Notes under the pieces: generated by a model
Seen by the model: only the letters and a program-made list of their open reading frames with translations
Told to the model about the DNA's origin: nothing
The model's database searches: none
Assembly: GCF_003255815.1 (NCBI RefSeq)
Contig: NC_037680.1
Span: 13,428,603-13,492,602, forward strand
DNA: 64,000 nucleotides
Source: Theropithecus gelada
Taxonomy: Eukaryota; Chordata; Mammalia; Primates; Cercopithecidae
Reading direction: 5' to 3'
Program-made: the position numbers and the translations under genes
Shown here: positions 1 through 20,384 of the stretch, one piece after another
Layout of the letters: the number at the start of each line of letters is the position of its first letter
Position numbering within the stretch: the stretch's first letter is position 1

Positions 1-79
1 AACTTTAGGTTCTGGCCTTTATTTTTCTTAATTCTCAATTCCTACATGTATAAAATGGGAAGATCCACTGTTTGGGGGA

Positions 80-480
80 CGGTTGAATAAAATGTGGGGC
101 ATGCCAACTATGGACTATTAAGCAACTATTCCTAAGAATCATTTAGATCTTTATGTAAGGGGTAAGATGAATGTCGAAGATATGTGTTAAATTAAAAATG
201 GAAGTCTCAGAGTAATATGTTTGATATGAAAGATTATGTAGGTGTGAAGATGTGTGTATATATGTATGTCTGTATAATAATGGAAGCAGTTCCAGAAGAA
301 TACACATCAAGATATGATACACTGCATACCTTCGGGGTCATAGTGGTAGAGACTGAAAAGGTTACATGAAAACTGGGGTCTTGTAACCTCATTTTGTTTT
401 CACTTTGTCTATCTGAAAGTTTACAATAAGCAAATAATGCTTTTGTAATTAAAATTCAATGAAGTAAAAAGAACCTTAAA
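80..480 (+). repeat. Old L1 (L1M-type) 3' end fragment
   Basis: AT-rich sequence with the flow of an L1M 3' end: a 'tggactattaagcaac' region, then the late 3' UTR 'tctatctgaaagtttacaataagc'. Diverged, with no intact frame. Family-level call only. Confidence 0.5.
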
Positions 481-1718
481 AAAAATACCTTCAATAGCTC
501 CCACTTCATAGCATTGGTCTCCAAAGTGTGGGGATGGGTAGACTCCAGAGACGTTCGAGTCAACCCACTGAGGGGCAGAAGGAACTTTCTCTATATATTG
601 TATTCTTATCTTAGGTTTCTAAATTAGCTTCTCTTTCATGTAAGTTTTACAATATACATAATGCTTAGAATAGTAACATGAATATAATTCATGCATTGGC
701 AGTATGCTAAAAAACAGTGCTTTAAAATGGGGTGTATACAGAGTTGAGGAGACTGGCAAGTGCTCAGCAGGCATAGGCACAACTTGACTGACAGAATTGG
801 CCAGTAAAGATACAATGAGCCCTTTTTAGAGTTAGACACTTTTGTTACTTATACAGAATTACAAATAAAAAATTAAGTACAAATCTGAGTCTATAATGAA
901 AAAACCACAAATTACACAAAACAAAAAATTTATAAATGCTTACAGATGTTCCTAAATCCAGAAAAATAACACTTTCTAAATTAATTAACCACTTATCACA
1001 TCTATAATGTTTTTTCAACATTGTTCACTGCTTACGCTTTGAGTGCCTCTTCAGGTGACAATAACTTTGAAATATTTGAGAAATAGGATACTTCAGTCTT
1101 TACTCAAGCATGGATGATCGAATTTTGTTTACCAATGATAATTTTTTAAAGTTTATTTCAAGTTCATAATTCACTGTCATACTCTGTGTGTACATATATT
1201 TCTAATTATAATCAAATTTTAAAAAAAAACCTCTATCAAATTTCTGTCAAATATAGGCTATAAGAATTGAAAGAATTATTTGCAGATTATCCTCTGGCTC
1301 TCTAAATTTCAACCTCGCTTCTCTTCCAGTACTCACATGTTGCCAGCATCTGGCACCATAAGACACGTTCGCACTGCAATATGTCCACTTAGCCAGTACC
1401 AGGATTATTTCTGGAAGCCATTCCTATACTAGGTTGGCTAGCAATAACCTAACTAAATACATAAATATAGCCCACTAAATCAAAACCAAACATACCCCTA
1501 ATATAATTTCTTCTTAGCTTGATCCGAACAACGCTTGGTGATAACTCCACAATCACAAAACACAAGGAAAAATATGAGAAGAGGAAGTTGTGCGGAAAAG
1601 AGATCTTTTAATATATTAAAAGTGTCTACTTGTATAAATTTGATAGGTACATATGATCCTGTGAAAACTGCCAAAACTCCCTCCTAGGGTCCTGAAATGG
1701 CCTAAAAAGTGAGTGATT
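481..1718. other. Intronic sequence, nothing recognised
   Basis: AT-rich with no exon-like frame. A stretch near 510-580 might be a remnant of an old DNA transposon, but I cannot name it. Confidence 0.4.
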
Positions 1719-1890
1719 CTTTTTTTCCCCCCAACAGATGGGCTCTCACTATGTTGCACAGGCTAGAATACAGTGGCCATTCACAGGCACAACCATAGTG
1801 CACTGTAGCTTGATCTCCTGGGCCCAAGTGATGATCCTGTTTCAGCCACCAAGTAGCTGGGACTACAGGCACATGCCACCAGGCCCAGCT
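1719..1890 (-). mobile_element. Alu left monomer (FLAM/AluJ-like)
   Basis: A T-run, then a diverged left-arm Alu complement ending 'gccaccaggcccagct'. Flanked by imperfect repeats, aaaagtgagtgattct and aaaagtgaaagattct (14/16). Confidence 0.85.
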
Positions 1891-2329
1891 AAAAGTGAAA
1901 GATTCTGAAGATTAGGGTCCATAGTTTTATGGCAAGGAAAGAAAATTATAAAACAAATTTGTAAATGCATTATCAAAGAGGTAAAGTGCATAGAAGAAAG
2001 AGAAAAGGTGTAAATGAGTAAGAAAAATATTTTTAAGGACAAAGTATAAGCAGTATGCTTTGGGTGTAAGTTTAAAACAAAAGGATACTTAATTCCTAAC
2101 AAACTAAAATTAGCAACAACAACCAAAAAATTGTAAATGTCTCTGAAGACATTATGAAACGTGAACCTTCTTTTGAGGTTAGAATAATTATTTTCTCATT
2201 CAGTTTTACAAAGTAAGTAAAAATTCATTTATCCTTTTCTAAATTGAAAGAATTAGCATATGCTTTTTAATCTACTTTTGATCATATATAATATAAAAAG
2301 AGGCATTTCCCAGTAGAATTTAACATTAG

Positions 2330-3186
2330 CTTACAATGATGAAACAGGAAGTTTATGGCCAGAACATGTATGTTTATTTGTGTTCATGAACACACACACA
2401 TACACATGCAGAGTTAACTTTTGACTTTGGAAATCACCCTCTGATTTTTTAAAGTTAGGTTCTCTTGTGCCTCTTGTAGCAATCCTTTCCTCTCGTCCCT
2501 GGCTCCTGGCAACCATTAATTCGTTTTTTGCCCTAGTAGTTCTGCACATTCCAGAATGTTATATAATATAAATAGAATTATACAGTAAGTAGCCTTTTAA
2601 ATCTTATTTCTTTCACTTAGCATATTGCATTTGAAAGTTATATATGTTATTGGGTATACTAATAGTTTGTTGCTTTTTATTGTTAAGTAATACAGTCCAT
2701 TGTATGGCTATATCACAATTTCTGCAATCCTTTTAGTTGAAGGACATTTGGATTATTCCAGTTTTAGGTGATTATAAATAAAGCTACTATAAACAGTTGC
2801 ATACAGATTTCTGAGTGAACATATGTTTTCATTTATCTTTACTAAATACCGAGCAGTAGGATCAGTAGGATTTCTGATTTGTATGGTCAGTGTATGCCAA
2901 AATGTTTCCAAAGTGGTTGAACATTTTGCATTCCCAGCAGCAATGTAAGCAATGTAATTCCCAGCAGAAAGTTCCAGTTGTTCAGTAACCTTGCCATCAT
3001 TCTAATGCATGTGTACTGGTACCTCACTGTGATTTTAACTTGCATTTCTCTGACGACTAAGGTCTTGGGCATCTTTTCATGTGCTTATTTGACTTTCGTG
3101 TATCGCCTTAGGTCAAGTGTCTTTCTAAATCTTTTAACCCTTTTAAAAATTAATTATTTTGTTTTCTTATTACTGAGTTTGGGAAT
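2330..3186 (-). repeat. Old L1 (L1M-type) 3' part, piece 1
   Basis: Complement of an L1M 3' UTR and ORF2 3' end: 'cagtccattgtatggctatatcac', 'aataaagctactataaac' and 'cattcccagcagcaatgtaa' are typical landmarks. It continues after the Alu at 3187-3479. Confidence 0.8.
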
Positions 3187-3479
3187 TTTTTTTTGAGACA
3201 GAGTCTCACTCTGTCACCCAAACTGGCGGGCAGTGGCACGATCTCAGTTCACTGCAACCTCTGCCTGCCAGGTTCAACCAATTCTCTTGCCTCAGCCTCC
3301 TGAGTAGCTAGGACTACAGGCATGTGCCACCATGCCTGGCTAATATTTGTAGTTTTTTTCAGTAGACATGGGGTTTTGCCATGTTGGCCAGGCTGGTCTC
3401 GAACTCCTGACCTCAGGTGATCCGCCCACCTTGCCTCCCAAAGTGCTGGGATTACAGGCGTGAGCCACCCTGCCCAGCT
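3187..3479 (-). mobile_element. Alu (S-type), full length
   Basis: T-run, 'gagacagagtctcactctgtc' and 'gctgggattacaggcgtgag' in order. It splits an L1M; short flanking repeat gggaattttt / gagaattttt. Confidence 0.93.
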
Positions 3480-4165
3480 GAGAATTTTTAATATATTATT
3501 TTAAAAATTCCTTTTGTGTACTTATAAATTTATATATTCCTTTATCAAATATGTAGTTTACAAATTTCTCTCTAAGTTTATGGCTTGTCTATTCACCTCT
3601 TAACAGAGTTGGGGAGAGACATTTTAAGTTCTGATGAGGTGAAATTCATCACTTCTGTCTTTTATGGTTCATGAAGTTTGTACCCGTCTAAAAAAATCCT
3701 TGCCTAACCCAAAGTCCCAAATATACAATCCATTTATCATTAAATTTTGCATATTGTGTAAGATATAGTTTGGGTTTCTTCTTCTTTTCACATATGGATT
3801 TCCAATTGTTCCAAGAGCGTGTGTTGAAAAGACTAGCTTTTCTCCAGTGAACTGTCTTGCATATTGTCAAAAATCAACTGATCACATATATGGGTCTATT
3901 TCTAGATTCTATACGTTGATCACATATATGGGTCTATTTCTAGATTCTATATGTTCCAGTAATTTACATGTGTCTCCTGATTGATGACTGTAAGGAAAAA
4001 TAGTGTGACTCTTATTCTTTTCTTCTTTTTCGAAGTTCCTTTGCCTATCCTTTGCCTTTGCATATCAATTTTAGATTTAAAATGTCAATTTCTACAAAAA
4101 TCTTACTCGAGTTTGATTGTTATTGCACAGAATCTACAGAACAATTTGAGGGAAACTGCCATTTA
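3480..4165 (-). repeat. Old L1 (L1M-type), piece 2, ORF2 region
   Basis: Continues the L1M from 2330-3186 after the Alu. The complement of degenerate ORF2 is visible ('aaaaaatccttgcctaaccc', 'tttctccagtgaactgtcttg'). Contains a 38-bp tandem duplication. Confidence 0.8.
3879..3954. repeat. 38-bp tandem duplication inside the L1M
   Basis: Two adjacent copies starting tgatcacatatatgggtc, at 3879-3916 and 3917-3954, differ only at c/t in 'tata(c/t)gt'. Confidence 0.95.
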
Positions 4166-4176
4166 AAAAATATTGA

Positions 4177-4461
4177 GGTCAGGCACGGTGGCTCATGCCT
4201 GTAATCCCAACACTTTGGGAGGTCAAGGTGGGAGAACTGCTGGAGGCCAGGAGCTCGAGACCAGCCTGGGCAACAACATAGACCCAATCTCTGTAACAAA
4301 TGAAAAACAATTAGCCAAGCATGGTGTCGTGCTCCTCTGGTCCTCACTACTTGGGAGGTTGAGACAGGAGGATTGCTTGAGCCCAGGAGGTTGAGGCTAC
4401 AGTAAGCTATGATTGTGCTACTGCACTTCAGCTTGGGTGACTGAGCAAGATCCTGTCTCTT
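4177..4461 (+). mobile_element. Alu (older, J/S-type)
   Basis: Starts 'ggtcaggcacggtggctc' and ends 'gcaagatcctgtctct'. Its tail has been invaded by the 44-bp Alu fragment that follows. Confidence 0.92.
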
Positions 4462-4505
4462 TTTTTTTTTTCAGACGGAGTCTTGTTTTGTCACCCAGGT
4501 TGCAG
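4462..4505 (-). mobile_element. Severely truncated Alu 3' end with target-site duplication
   Basis: A T-run plus about 34 bp complementary to an Alu 3' end (cagacggagtcttg...cacccaggttgcag). It is flanked by identical 15-bp copies of aagatcctgtctctt at 4447-4461 and 4506-4520, consistent with a 5'-truncated insertion into the older Alu tail. Confidence 0.75.
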
Positions 4506-4521
4506 AAGATCCTGTCTCTTA

Positions 4522-4896
<375 letters not shown>

Positions 4897-4939
4897 TCAG
4901 GTCTTCTTTTATTTTTTGTTAGTGTTTTGCAGGTCTTGT

Positions 4940-5574
4940 AAGTTTAACTTTATAAAAAATTATAAACAAATTATCAAACTGTTTTCCAAAATAGTTGTAA
5001 TATTTTGCTTTCCCACCACATGAGTTTCACAATGAAACAGTTTGACACATGACAGAAATGGGGGAAAATTTAGGACACTCTGATCTTATATCAAACAATA
5101 GTGCCCTGCAAACGTAACAGAATGTTTAGTTCTGGTTGTATCATCCAAGAAGAGTATTATACACTAGATAAGATTTAGAAAGGGGAGCCAATCTAATTGT
5201 TAACACACCAGAGGGAAATAATGGAGTATGGAAGTTATAGGAGGATACACTGAAAAACTGAAATTACTCAGAGTGAAATGATGATGACAAATTACAAACA
5301 GAATTGACAAAGAACAGCCCAGATAAACAGAACACAAACTTGCTCACTAAATACTGAACTATCAAAGTGCTCTGAAAGTGGAATAAAGGTATCATCATGA
5401 AAAGAGTAGAATGTAAATTTCAAAGTAATTGGAGATGGTCCTATTTGTCAAAGGAGGGACAATTTGATGATCAATAAGGATTATAAATAAAATTGATTTA
5501 AAAAAATGAGTTAAAAATAAAAACCCACAAATACTCAGTAAACTAGAATTAGAAATGGTCTTTCCTCACCTTGA

Positions 5575-5575
<1 letters not shown>
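4940..5575. other. Intronic sequence, possible short L1M scrap, otherwise unassigned
   Basis: 4950-5030 resembles an L1M complement ('caaactgttttccaaaatagttg'). The remaining ~550 bp shows no family I recognise and no exon. Confidence 0.4.
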
Positions 5576-5577
<2 letters not shown>

Positions 5578-5610
<33 letters not shown>

Positions 5611-5887
5611 GAGATGGAGTCTTGCTTTGTCACCCAGACTGGAGTGCAGTGGTGTGTTCTCACTTCACTGCAACCTCTGCCTCCGGGGTCCAAGCAATTC
5701 TCCTGTCTCAGCCTCCTGAGCAGCTGAGATTACAGGCATGCACCACCACACCCAGCTAATTTTTATATTTTAAGTAGAGACATGGGTTTCGCCATGTTGG
5801 CCAGGCTGGTCTTGACCTCCTGATCTCAGGTGATCCACCCAGCCTCCCAAAGTGCTGGGATTATAGGCGTGAGTCACTGCGTCCGGC
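5578..5887 (-). mobile_element. Alu with (TTTTC)n tail
   Basis: Repeats of tttcttttc, then 'gagatggagtcttgctttgtc' through 'gtgagtcactgcgtccggcc'. Confidence 0.94.
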
Positions 5888-5964
5888 CCTCAACCTGATT
5901 TTTAAAATGTAAGACTTACACACTGAAAGCTACACAACACTGTAGGATTTCTTTTTAAATTAAA

Positions 5965-6240
5965 TAAATGGAAAGACATTAATTACTGTTCATGAATTTG
6001 AAAACTTACTATTATAAAGAAGCCAAACTCCCCAAGTTAATCTACAGATTCAAAGCAATTTCTATCAAAATTCCAGCTGACTTCTTTGCTGAAATTGACA
6101 AGCTGATACAGAAATTTATATAAAAATGCAAGTGAAAGAACAGCCAAAACAACCCTGAAAAAGAACAAAGTTGAAGGACTTAAACTTGCCGACTTTGAAA
6201 ATAAAGAGCACTGGACACCATTGTAAGTTGCTGACGGAAC
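5965..6240 (+). repeat. Old L1 ORF2 fragment
   Basis: 'aatctacagattcaaagcaat', 'tctatcaaaattccagctgac' and 'tgaaggacttaaacttgccgac' match a degenerate L1 ORF2 read on the plus strand. Confidence 0.8.
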
Positions 6241-6265
6241 AACTTATTACATTGAAAATTAATAA

Positions 6266-6590
<325 letters not shown>

Positions 6591-6677
6591 TATCCTGCCT
6601 TTCTTAAACAAACTGAACCGGCGAATGTCCAAATAATAAATGATGAGGAGGTTTTCTTTTACAGAGGCATGCCAACT

Positions 6678-6978
<301 letters not shown>

Positions 6979-6999
6979 ATGAGGCATGCCAACTATCAA

Positions 7000-7799
<800 letters not shown>

Positions 7800-7854
7800 C
7801 AAAAAAAGTGCATTTTAATTATGTAAAATTAAATATGTTTTATGTGTGTGTGCA

Positions 7855-7975
7855 TGCTTGTGCTTTTCCATAGGTTACTGGGGTACAGGTGGTATTTGGT
7901 TACATGAATAAGTTCTTCAGTGGTGATTTGTGAGATTTTGGTGCATCCAACACCCAAGCATTTGCTGCATTTTTA
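7855..7975 (-). repeat. L1 3' UTR fragment (L1PB/L1MA-like)
   Basis: 'ttactggggtacaggtggtat' and 'gtggtgatttgtgagattttg' are landmarks of this L1 3' end. A second copy of the family is at 51660-51985. Confidence 0.8.
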
Positions 7976-8067
7976 ATGCAATCAAGGGATTTAACGCAAT
8001 TAATTTTAATTTTTAAGGTATAATAATGGTATTATAATTACTTTTTAAATGGGGATTAATATTTATA

Positions 8068-8205
8068 GTTTTTTTTTTTTTAATTTTACTTTAAGTTCTA
8101 GGATACATGTGCAGAATGTGCAGGTTTGTTACACAGGTAAACCTGTGCCATGGTGGTTTGCTGCACCTATTAACCCATGACTTACATATTAAGCCGTGCA
8201 TAATT
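8068..8205 (-). repeat. L1PA-type 3' end fragment
   Basis: T-run, then 'acatgtgcagaatgtgcag' and 'ggtttgttacacaggtaaac', the complement of a primate L1 3' terminus, truncated after about 130 bp. Confidence 0.85.
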
Positions 8206-8223
8206 ATTTTTAAGAACAGTCCT

Positions 8224-8523
<300 letters not shown>

Positions 8524-8529
8524 TTACTC

Positions 8530-8755
8530 TTTAGAGATATATAGTGAAACATTTTATAGAAAAAATACAATCTCTAGGATTTCCTTCAAAATAATATGGG
8601 GTAGAGGAGGTACATGGGAGCACAGCGAAAACAAAACTGGTCGTGAGATAGTAATTGTTGAAGCTGGGTGATGAGTACATGGGGGGTTCATTATACTACA
8701 GGATGTACTTTTCTATATGTTAATTTTTTCCATAATAAAATATTTAAAACATCAG
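8530..8755 (+). repeat. Old L1 (L1MC/ME-like) 3' end
   Basis: 'gaagctgggtgatgagtacat' followed by 'ttccataataaaatatttaaaa' is the typical 3' terminus of this class. Confidence 0.8.
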
Positions 8756-9240
8756 GTAGTAAACTAAGAAATAAAAGTCATGAAATCCAGGAATGTGAGG
8801 ATCCAACAGAGCAGAATGGCCCAAGGAAATTCAGGGTGACAGCTTTGTGCCATGCCTAAAGAAAAACTGGTTTAGACTGGAGCATAACAGAAGGCTGTGG
8901 GAGGAAAATCTCCAGGAAAAAGAAAAAAGATTATTTTATGTGCTTATAAGACATGTTGGAAGTTGACAGATTGGTTGGAGTCTTTCAGTGAAAAAGCAGC
9001 AGTAGCTGTATAGAAAACCAAACAGATGGGAAAAAAGTAAATTACAAGGTAAACAAAAAGTTGACCAAGAAAGGAACAGTCAACTGCTTGATTTAGTGGA
9101 GAACAATATTAATTTATTTAGTCCATTAATTTAATATACTTAGTCAATAATACAAACACGGCCACTGAATTACCAAATAATTCAAATACTGGAAGGAGAA
9201 TGGGAGAAAAGGGGTGTTAAAGGGTGTTTACACTCTTGTT
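8756..9240. other. Intronic sequence, nothing recognised
   Basis: No exon-like frame or identifiable repeat. Confidence 0.4.
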
Positions 9241-9410
9241 CTTTCACTTTTTAGTTACGTGACTTGACAAGTTACTTAACCTTTCCAAACACAGCTTCCT
9301 CATTTGTAAAATGGACCTACTATCATCTATCTTGTAGAACTGTTGAAGGAATTAAAGATAATACATCTAAAGCACATGGTATAGTATCTTATATATAAAA
9401 TATAATCATA
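9240..9410 (+). repeat. MIR element
   Basis: Core order is preserved: 'acaagttacttaacctttcc', 'ttcctcatttgtaaaatgg', then 'ctaaagcacatggtatagt'. Ancient tRNA-derived SINE. Confidence 0.85.
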
Positions 9411-9429
9411 TAGTCAATAAAAATTATGT

Positions 9430-9608
9430 ATTTTAGTTACTGGTATCAAAAAATGTCCTAAAACAGTATTAAGTGAAAAAGGCATTTTACAGAAAAGTGT
9501 GTACAATATGATCCTATTTATATAAAATTGCTTATCTATCAATTCATCCTTCTTTATGTACTTAAGTAGAGAAACTATCTAGAGGGAAAGTTATGAAAGC
9601 ACAACAGT
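9430..9608 (+). repeat. Old L1 (L1M) 3' fragment
   Basis: 'gtgtacaatatgatcctattt' and the following AT-rich sequence fit an L1M 3' UTR. Confidence 0.55.
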
Positions 9609-9616
9609 TGACTTTT

Positions 9617-13441
<3,825 letters not shown>

Positions 13442-13456
13442 GACTTTTACTTTTTT

Positions 13457-13970
13457 AAAAAAATGTTTTTTCTATGTGTGGTTTGTTAAAATAAGTATGG
13501 ATAACTTTCCCAAATGCAATAAACCATCTTTAAATTAATAAAAGTAAAGAAAATCAAACAACTTATAAAGACAATGTTAACGTATGGGACAAGGCATTGC
13601 TAAGAGAAAATTAGCAGATGATAGCATTCATTACATGTAAGATAGATAAAACTATGTAATAATTATTAGATATATAGACAAGAGTAGAAATAAAAAATGA
13701 AAACAGTTTACTTGTTAGTATAGCAGAATTATGGTATTTTTCCTTTCCATTTTTATTGTTATAGTGCTACATATGTAAGTATATATATTTTAAAAGTTCT
13801 TACTCATATTAAGCCAAAATCCACATCAGGATTACGTTCCACTGCTTGATACTAGTTTTGCTCTCTGAGGCCACAAAGACAGAAGTCTAATTCTTTTAAA
13901 ACATGACAGATCTTTAAATATTTAAAAACCTATTCCCCTTAGGGCTTCTTGCTTTCAAATTCCTATAGGC
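13457..13970. other. Intronic sequence, nothing recognised
   Basis: AT-rich sequence right of the L1 insertion; no exon or repeat call. Confidence 0.4.
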
Positions 13971-13974
13971 TTCA

Positions 13975-14085
13975 TAAGATCAAGTACTATGTCTTATTCA
14001 TCTTTGTATTGCTGGCAGCTCTGAAATAATATCTTAAATATAGTAGGCAATCAATAACATTAGACATTTGTAGAACTGAATATGA
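13975..14085 (+). repeat. L2-like 3' fragment
   Basis: 'actatgtcttattcatctttg' followed by 'tagtaggcaatcaataac' matches the pattern of an L2 3' end. Confidence 0.65.
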
Positions 14086-14172
14086 GATTCCTCTCATTAT
14101 TCTGGTCACCCTTTCCCAGATATGTTTTCATTTGTTAAAATGCTTAAAATATGGCTCCTAGTTCCCTCTTAG

Positions 14173-14508
<336 letters not shown>

Positions 14509-14523
14509 GACCTTCTAAAATCT

Positions 14524-15185
14524 ACTCCAACTATCCCTATGGTTATAACCAGGTCCTAAGAAACCATTCTACCTGGTAAATTCAGACATTCCACTCTCTA
14601 CTTACCCCATTCTTCGAAGGTGCTTGTTCATTTATACTCACTATGGTCTTTACTATCGCATCAATACCTTTTAGTCAACTGACTCCTCTCATTTCCAAAT
14701 CCATTATATTTTTTTGTCTTCACATCTTTCCTCAGCCCTTTTGATTTCAGAGTTCATACATTACCTTTGTTCTTATTAATACAAATTAAGTTCCCTTGTC
14801 TCACAGTCCATGCATCATAAGCTGTTGAAAAAATCCAATCTTGAATGGATCCAACTTCAGGATCAAAAAGGCCTGAAGCCTTTTCCAGGCCTGTATCCAG
14901 GCTGCTGGGTGTGGCTGGAGAAATTGTACCTTAGAGAACTGGTTCCATTACAAATCTGGAGTTGCTGATCTCAAATGGTTACTAGAGCTGTTAACAATCC
15001 TACCACACTAATCTCATTCTCATTTGGCAAAATTTCAAACCACATCAATTTTCATGAAACCTTTAACCCTCTATTTTTCCATTTCACTGAACATATGATT
15101 GTCCTTCCCATTCCACAGAGAAAATATAAACGGTACAATGCAAACTCACAACTTCCTGCCATCCCCAAAAGTACAGTATCTTTCC
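14524..15185. other. Intronic sequence, nothing recognised
   Basis: No exon, no clear repeat. Confidence 0.4.
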
Positions 15186-15860
15186 AATGATATAATGACA
15201 TGCAACCATAAAAAGGAGGAAGTTATTTATGTATACGAAAAAAAGACAAAAGGGGAAAGTACAAAACAATGTTTATGCTTACATTACAATCTTTTTAAAA
15301 CATATGAATTTGCTTGAATATGCACACAGTTTCTGAGAAAAGATTAAAACCACATACAGTTGCCTATAGGGAGAAGAATTTAGGTAAGAGGGGTTTTTCA
15401 ATGTGTATACTCTTTTATAGGTTTAGAATTTTGAACCATGTGAAATATCTTAGATAATAAATCAAATTTGTAAATCTAATGATGTATGTTTCATGCTTTA
15501 AGTTTCACATTATAGGGACTGGGGAAGGGGAAATGGGGACAATTATTTAATGGGTACAGAGTTTCAATTTGGAATGATGAAAAAGTTCTGATGATGAAGA
15601 GTGGTAATGGTTGCACAACAACAGAATGTAGTGAAACACATTAGAATGTACTGAAACACATTAGAATGTACTGAAGGTCACTGAATTGTACATTTAAAAA
15701 TGTTTAAATGGTAAATTTTGTTGTACATATTTTACTGCAGTTAAAAAACCTAAAACATATACATATAGGCAACCGTATCTACTGAACTGTACATTTAAAA
15801 ATACTAAATGATAAATTTTGTTATGCATATTTTACTGCAATTTAAGAACCTATAATACTG
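15186..15860 (+). repeat. Old L1 (L1M) 3' end with internal tandem duplications
   Basis: 'tagaattttgaaccatgtgaa' marks an L1M 3' UTR. A ~100-bp unit containing 'tgtacatttaaaaat' and 'cattttactgca' occurs twice (about 15680-15750 and 15781-15850), and a 20-bp unit tgaaacacattagaatgtac is repeated at about 15630-15670. Confidence 0.65.
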
Positions 15861-16019
15861 ATAATTAAAAACCAAAATACCCTGCAATGCCTTCTTACTG
15901 CCATTATGAAGAACAAGACTCTGTATATTATCCCTACCTAACTCCATCACTGTCTTGAAACTCTCTTCTTTTAGTTCTAGAATATTCAACTAGATTAGTA
16001 TTTGACTTGAAAACTCAAG

Positions 16020-16135
16020 TGAAGGCTGGACTATGTGTGTCTTGTTCCCTAATGCATATCTGATGGCTACCACATGGCTTAGCATGTAAGAGGCATCCTA
16101 AAATACTTTCAGAATGAATGGATAAATTCAAAATT
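16020..16135 (+). repeat. L2-like 3' fragment
   Basis: Diverged 'gtgtcttgttccctaatgc' ... 'tagcatgtaagaggcatcc' ... 'gaatgaatgg' fits an L2 3' end. Weak. Confidence 0.45.
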
Positions 16136-16139
16136 AAAC

Positions 16140-16505
16140 TGTACTCTAGATGCAGTCTAATCAATGAATGAAGTAGAATCATCCCTTACTCCAATTTAGC
16201 CTAAGGTTATTCAAAACTACAAATCTTTTAGAACTGAACTATTGATAAATAGGTGAGGGTTTCTCAAATCCCTTCCACACAAAGCTGACTTTCTAAATCT
16301 CAATGCAGAATACACATTCTATTAATATTTATCTAATTGTTTTTCAAACATATCTCTGCCATCCATTATATTAACTATTTCTCTCAGATTTGAACCATTT
16401 GCAAATGGAATAGACACAACCTCTATTTAGTCATGGGTGAGAACATTAAATGCAACAATGCTGAGGACAAAGGAGGGACAGCACAATTCCATAAGAGACA
16501 TTTTT
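16140..16505. other. Intronic sequence, nothing recognised
   Basis: No exon-like frame, no clear repeat. Confidence 0.35.
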
Positions 16506-16526
16506 TTAAAAATTTAATTTAACTTA

Positions 16527-16990
<464 letters not shown>

Positions 16991-17191
16991 AGACATTTCT
17001 TGAAGCTGACAATGACCCATTAATTAACAATCTTTAGGTATGGCTATAAATACTTTTAATTTGTATTATCATGCAGCATTTTTCCTCTCATGAAAATTTA
17101 GACAACGAATTCTCCTTAGAGGTGGAACTGCTACAAAATATCAATGACAGAGAAGACTAAAAAAACTGATGAATCACACACCATTGGAAGA

Positions 17192-18860
<1,669 letters not shown>

Positions 18861-20380
18861 GGCTCTTGGATTGGTCAACTCTTGGATTCCTTGCACCTCT
18901 TCACTGTGCCATTAAAAAGCTTGCCTCATCTAAACCCGATACCCAACATGGTCAGAAGACAGCTACCAGCAGCAGGTAGGACAACATGCTTCTTTGTTCA
19001 TATTCAGCTTAAGATGCTTATCTTGTCCTCCATCCTTGAAACAAAGCCCTTCTTCAGCATGCTTCAGACCACTAACAGTTGTCTGAAGAATATTATGTGC
19101 TAACTGGCTTAGAATGACCAGAATCCACCAGCGAAAAAGGATACAAAGTCAACTTTCCCAGAGTCCTATAGATTTGTATATATACCTGAAGTAAATCAGG
19201 AATCTGTTTGGAAGGAAGACGGGGTAGGCAACTTACAGTGTTTACTACATTTGTTACTGTTGATTTCCAAGTGGAGGGAAGGGATATTAATTTGTGGCAC
19301 TGTAGCAAAATCATTATAGTCATTTCCATGCATTGTTAAAAAAAAAACACTTGGTAAAGACTAAAGAGTTATTACTTTGGTCAAACTGGCATCTAAATGG
19401 ATTTATAGTTTAATCAGAACTGATGTTAGCAAATTAATTATGCCCCCAGTTACCAGAAAAACAACTAAGAACTTTGTGTCATAAAACTCTCTCAGTCCAA
19501 GTCACAAAACTCTATTAACTTAAAATTCTTAATAGAAAGTAGCCAAATTATACTGGTTTGTCTATTTTTTTCTTTAAACAGAAGTAGTAAAATAAATGTA
19601 ACAGTGTCAGTTATGTAAAAACTCCTCTTAGTATTTCACTTATAAGAAGAATCCCTATTTTGCTCATGATTTTTAAAGTCAATATGAAGAAACCAAACTT
19701 TAAGCTGGGAAAGATTACCCAAAGCACTTAGTTCAGCCCTTTTATTCCAGAAGCTCCAAATCTAAAGTATAAGAAATCCTTCTCCAAGATGATTGTGCTG
19801 CGTGTTTTTTAATACTATGTCAATTTTCAGAGCAATTTTAAGTTATATCTGAGTAACCCTATTAGTTTGACAACATCTGTGAATTTAGCAGATGAATAAT
19901 GTTATTCATGTCAAGAAGTTACATGGATCTAGCATACAAAAAAAAAAAAACCCCAGATCTAGTATTCAATAATTGAATACACATTGGATATCATGTGCCA
20001 GGTGCCATGTTAGCCACTGGGAATAGAATACTGGAAAAAACAAGTGTTCTGCCCTCAAAGAGCTTCTAGCTAGTAACTCACTCCAGTGAGGAACACAATG
20101 CAGGTCAAATTCCCTATCAAACTGATCACATGCCACTGCAAAATGGTCTCTTGTTATAAATCTCCAGCCAGCTGGGTAATCACATTATGCTGAACAGTTA
20201 AACTAACAGCATGCAAAGTGGACTCCACAGTGCCCAGTGGCTTCTATAGAGAAGTCTCAGAGACTGTCAGTTGGGTCAGGGGCATCAGAGGTTACCATGT
20301 TGACAATTTCAAGGTATCTAGGGAAAATCAGTGTGTGTGTTTTACACATACACGTTTTAAAAAATACAAAAGATAACAAA
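18861..20380. other. Intronic sequence, mostly unassigned
   Basis: Two low-coding-potential frames exist but match nothing I know. Around 19990-20100, 'catgtgccaggtgccatg' and 'tgccctcaaagagcttctag' look like an ancient mammalian interspersed repeat that I cannot name with confidence. Confidence 0.4.
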
Positions 20381-20384
20381 ATTT

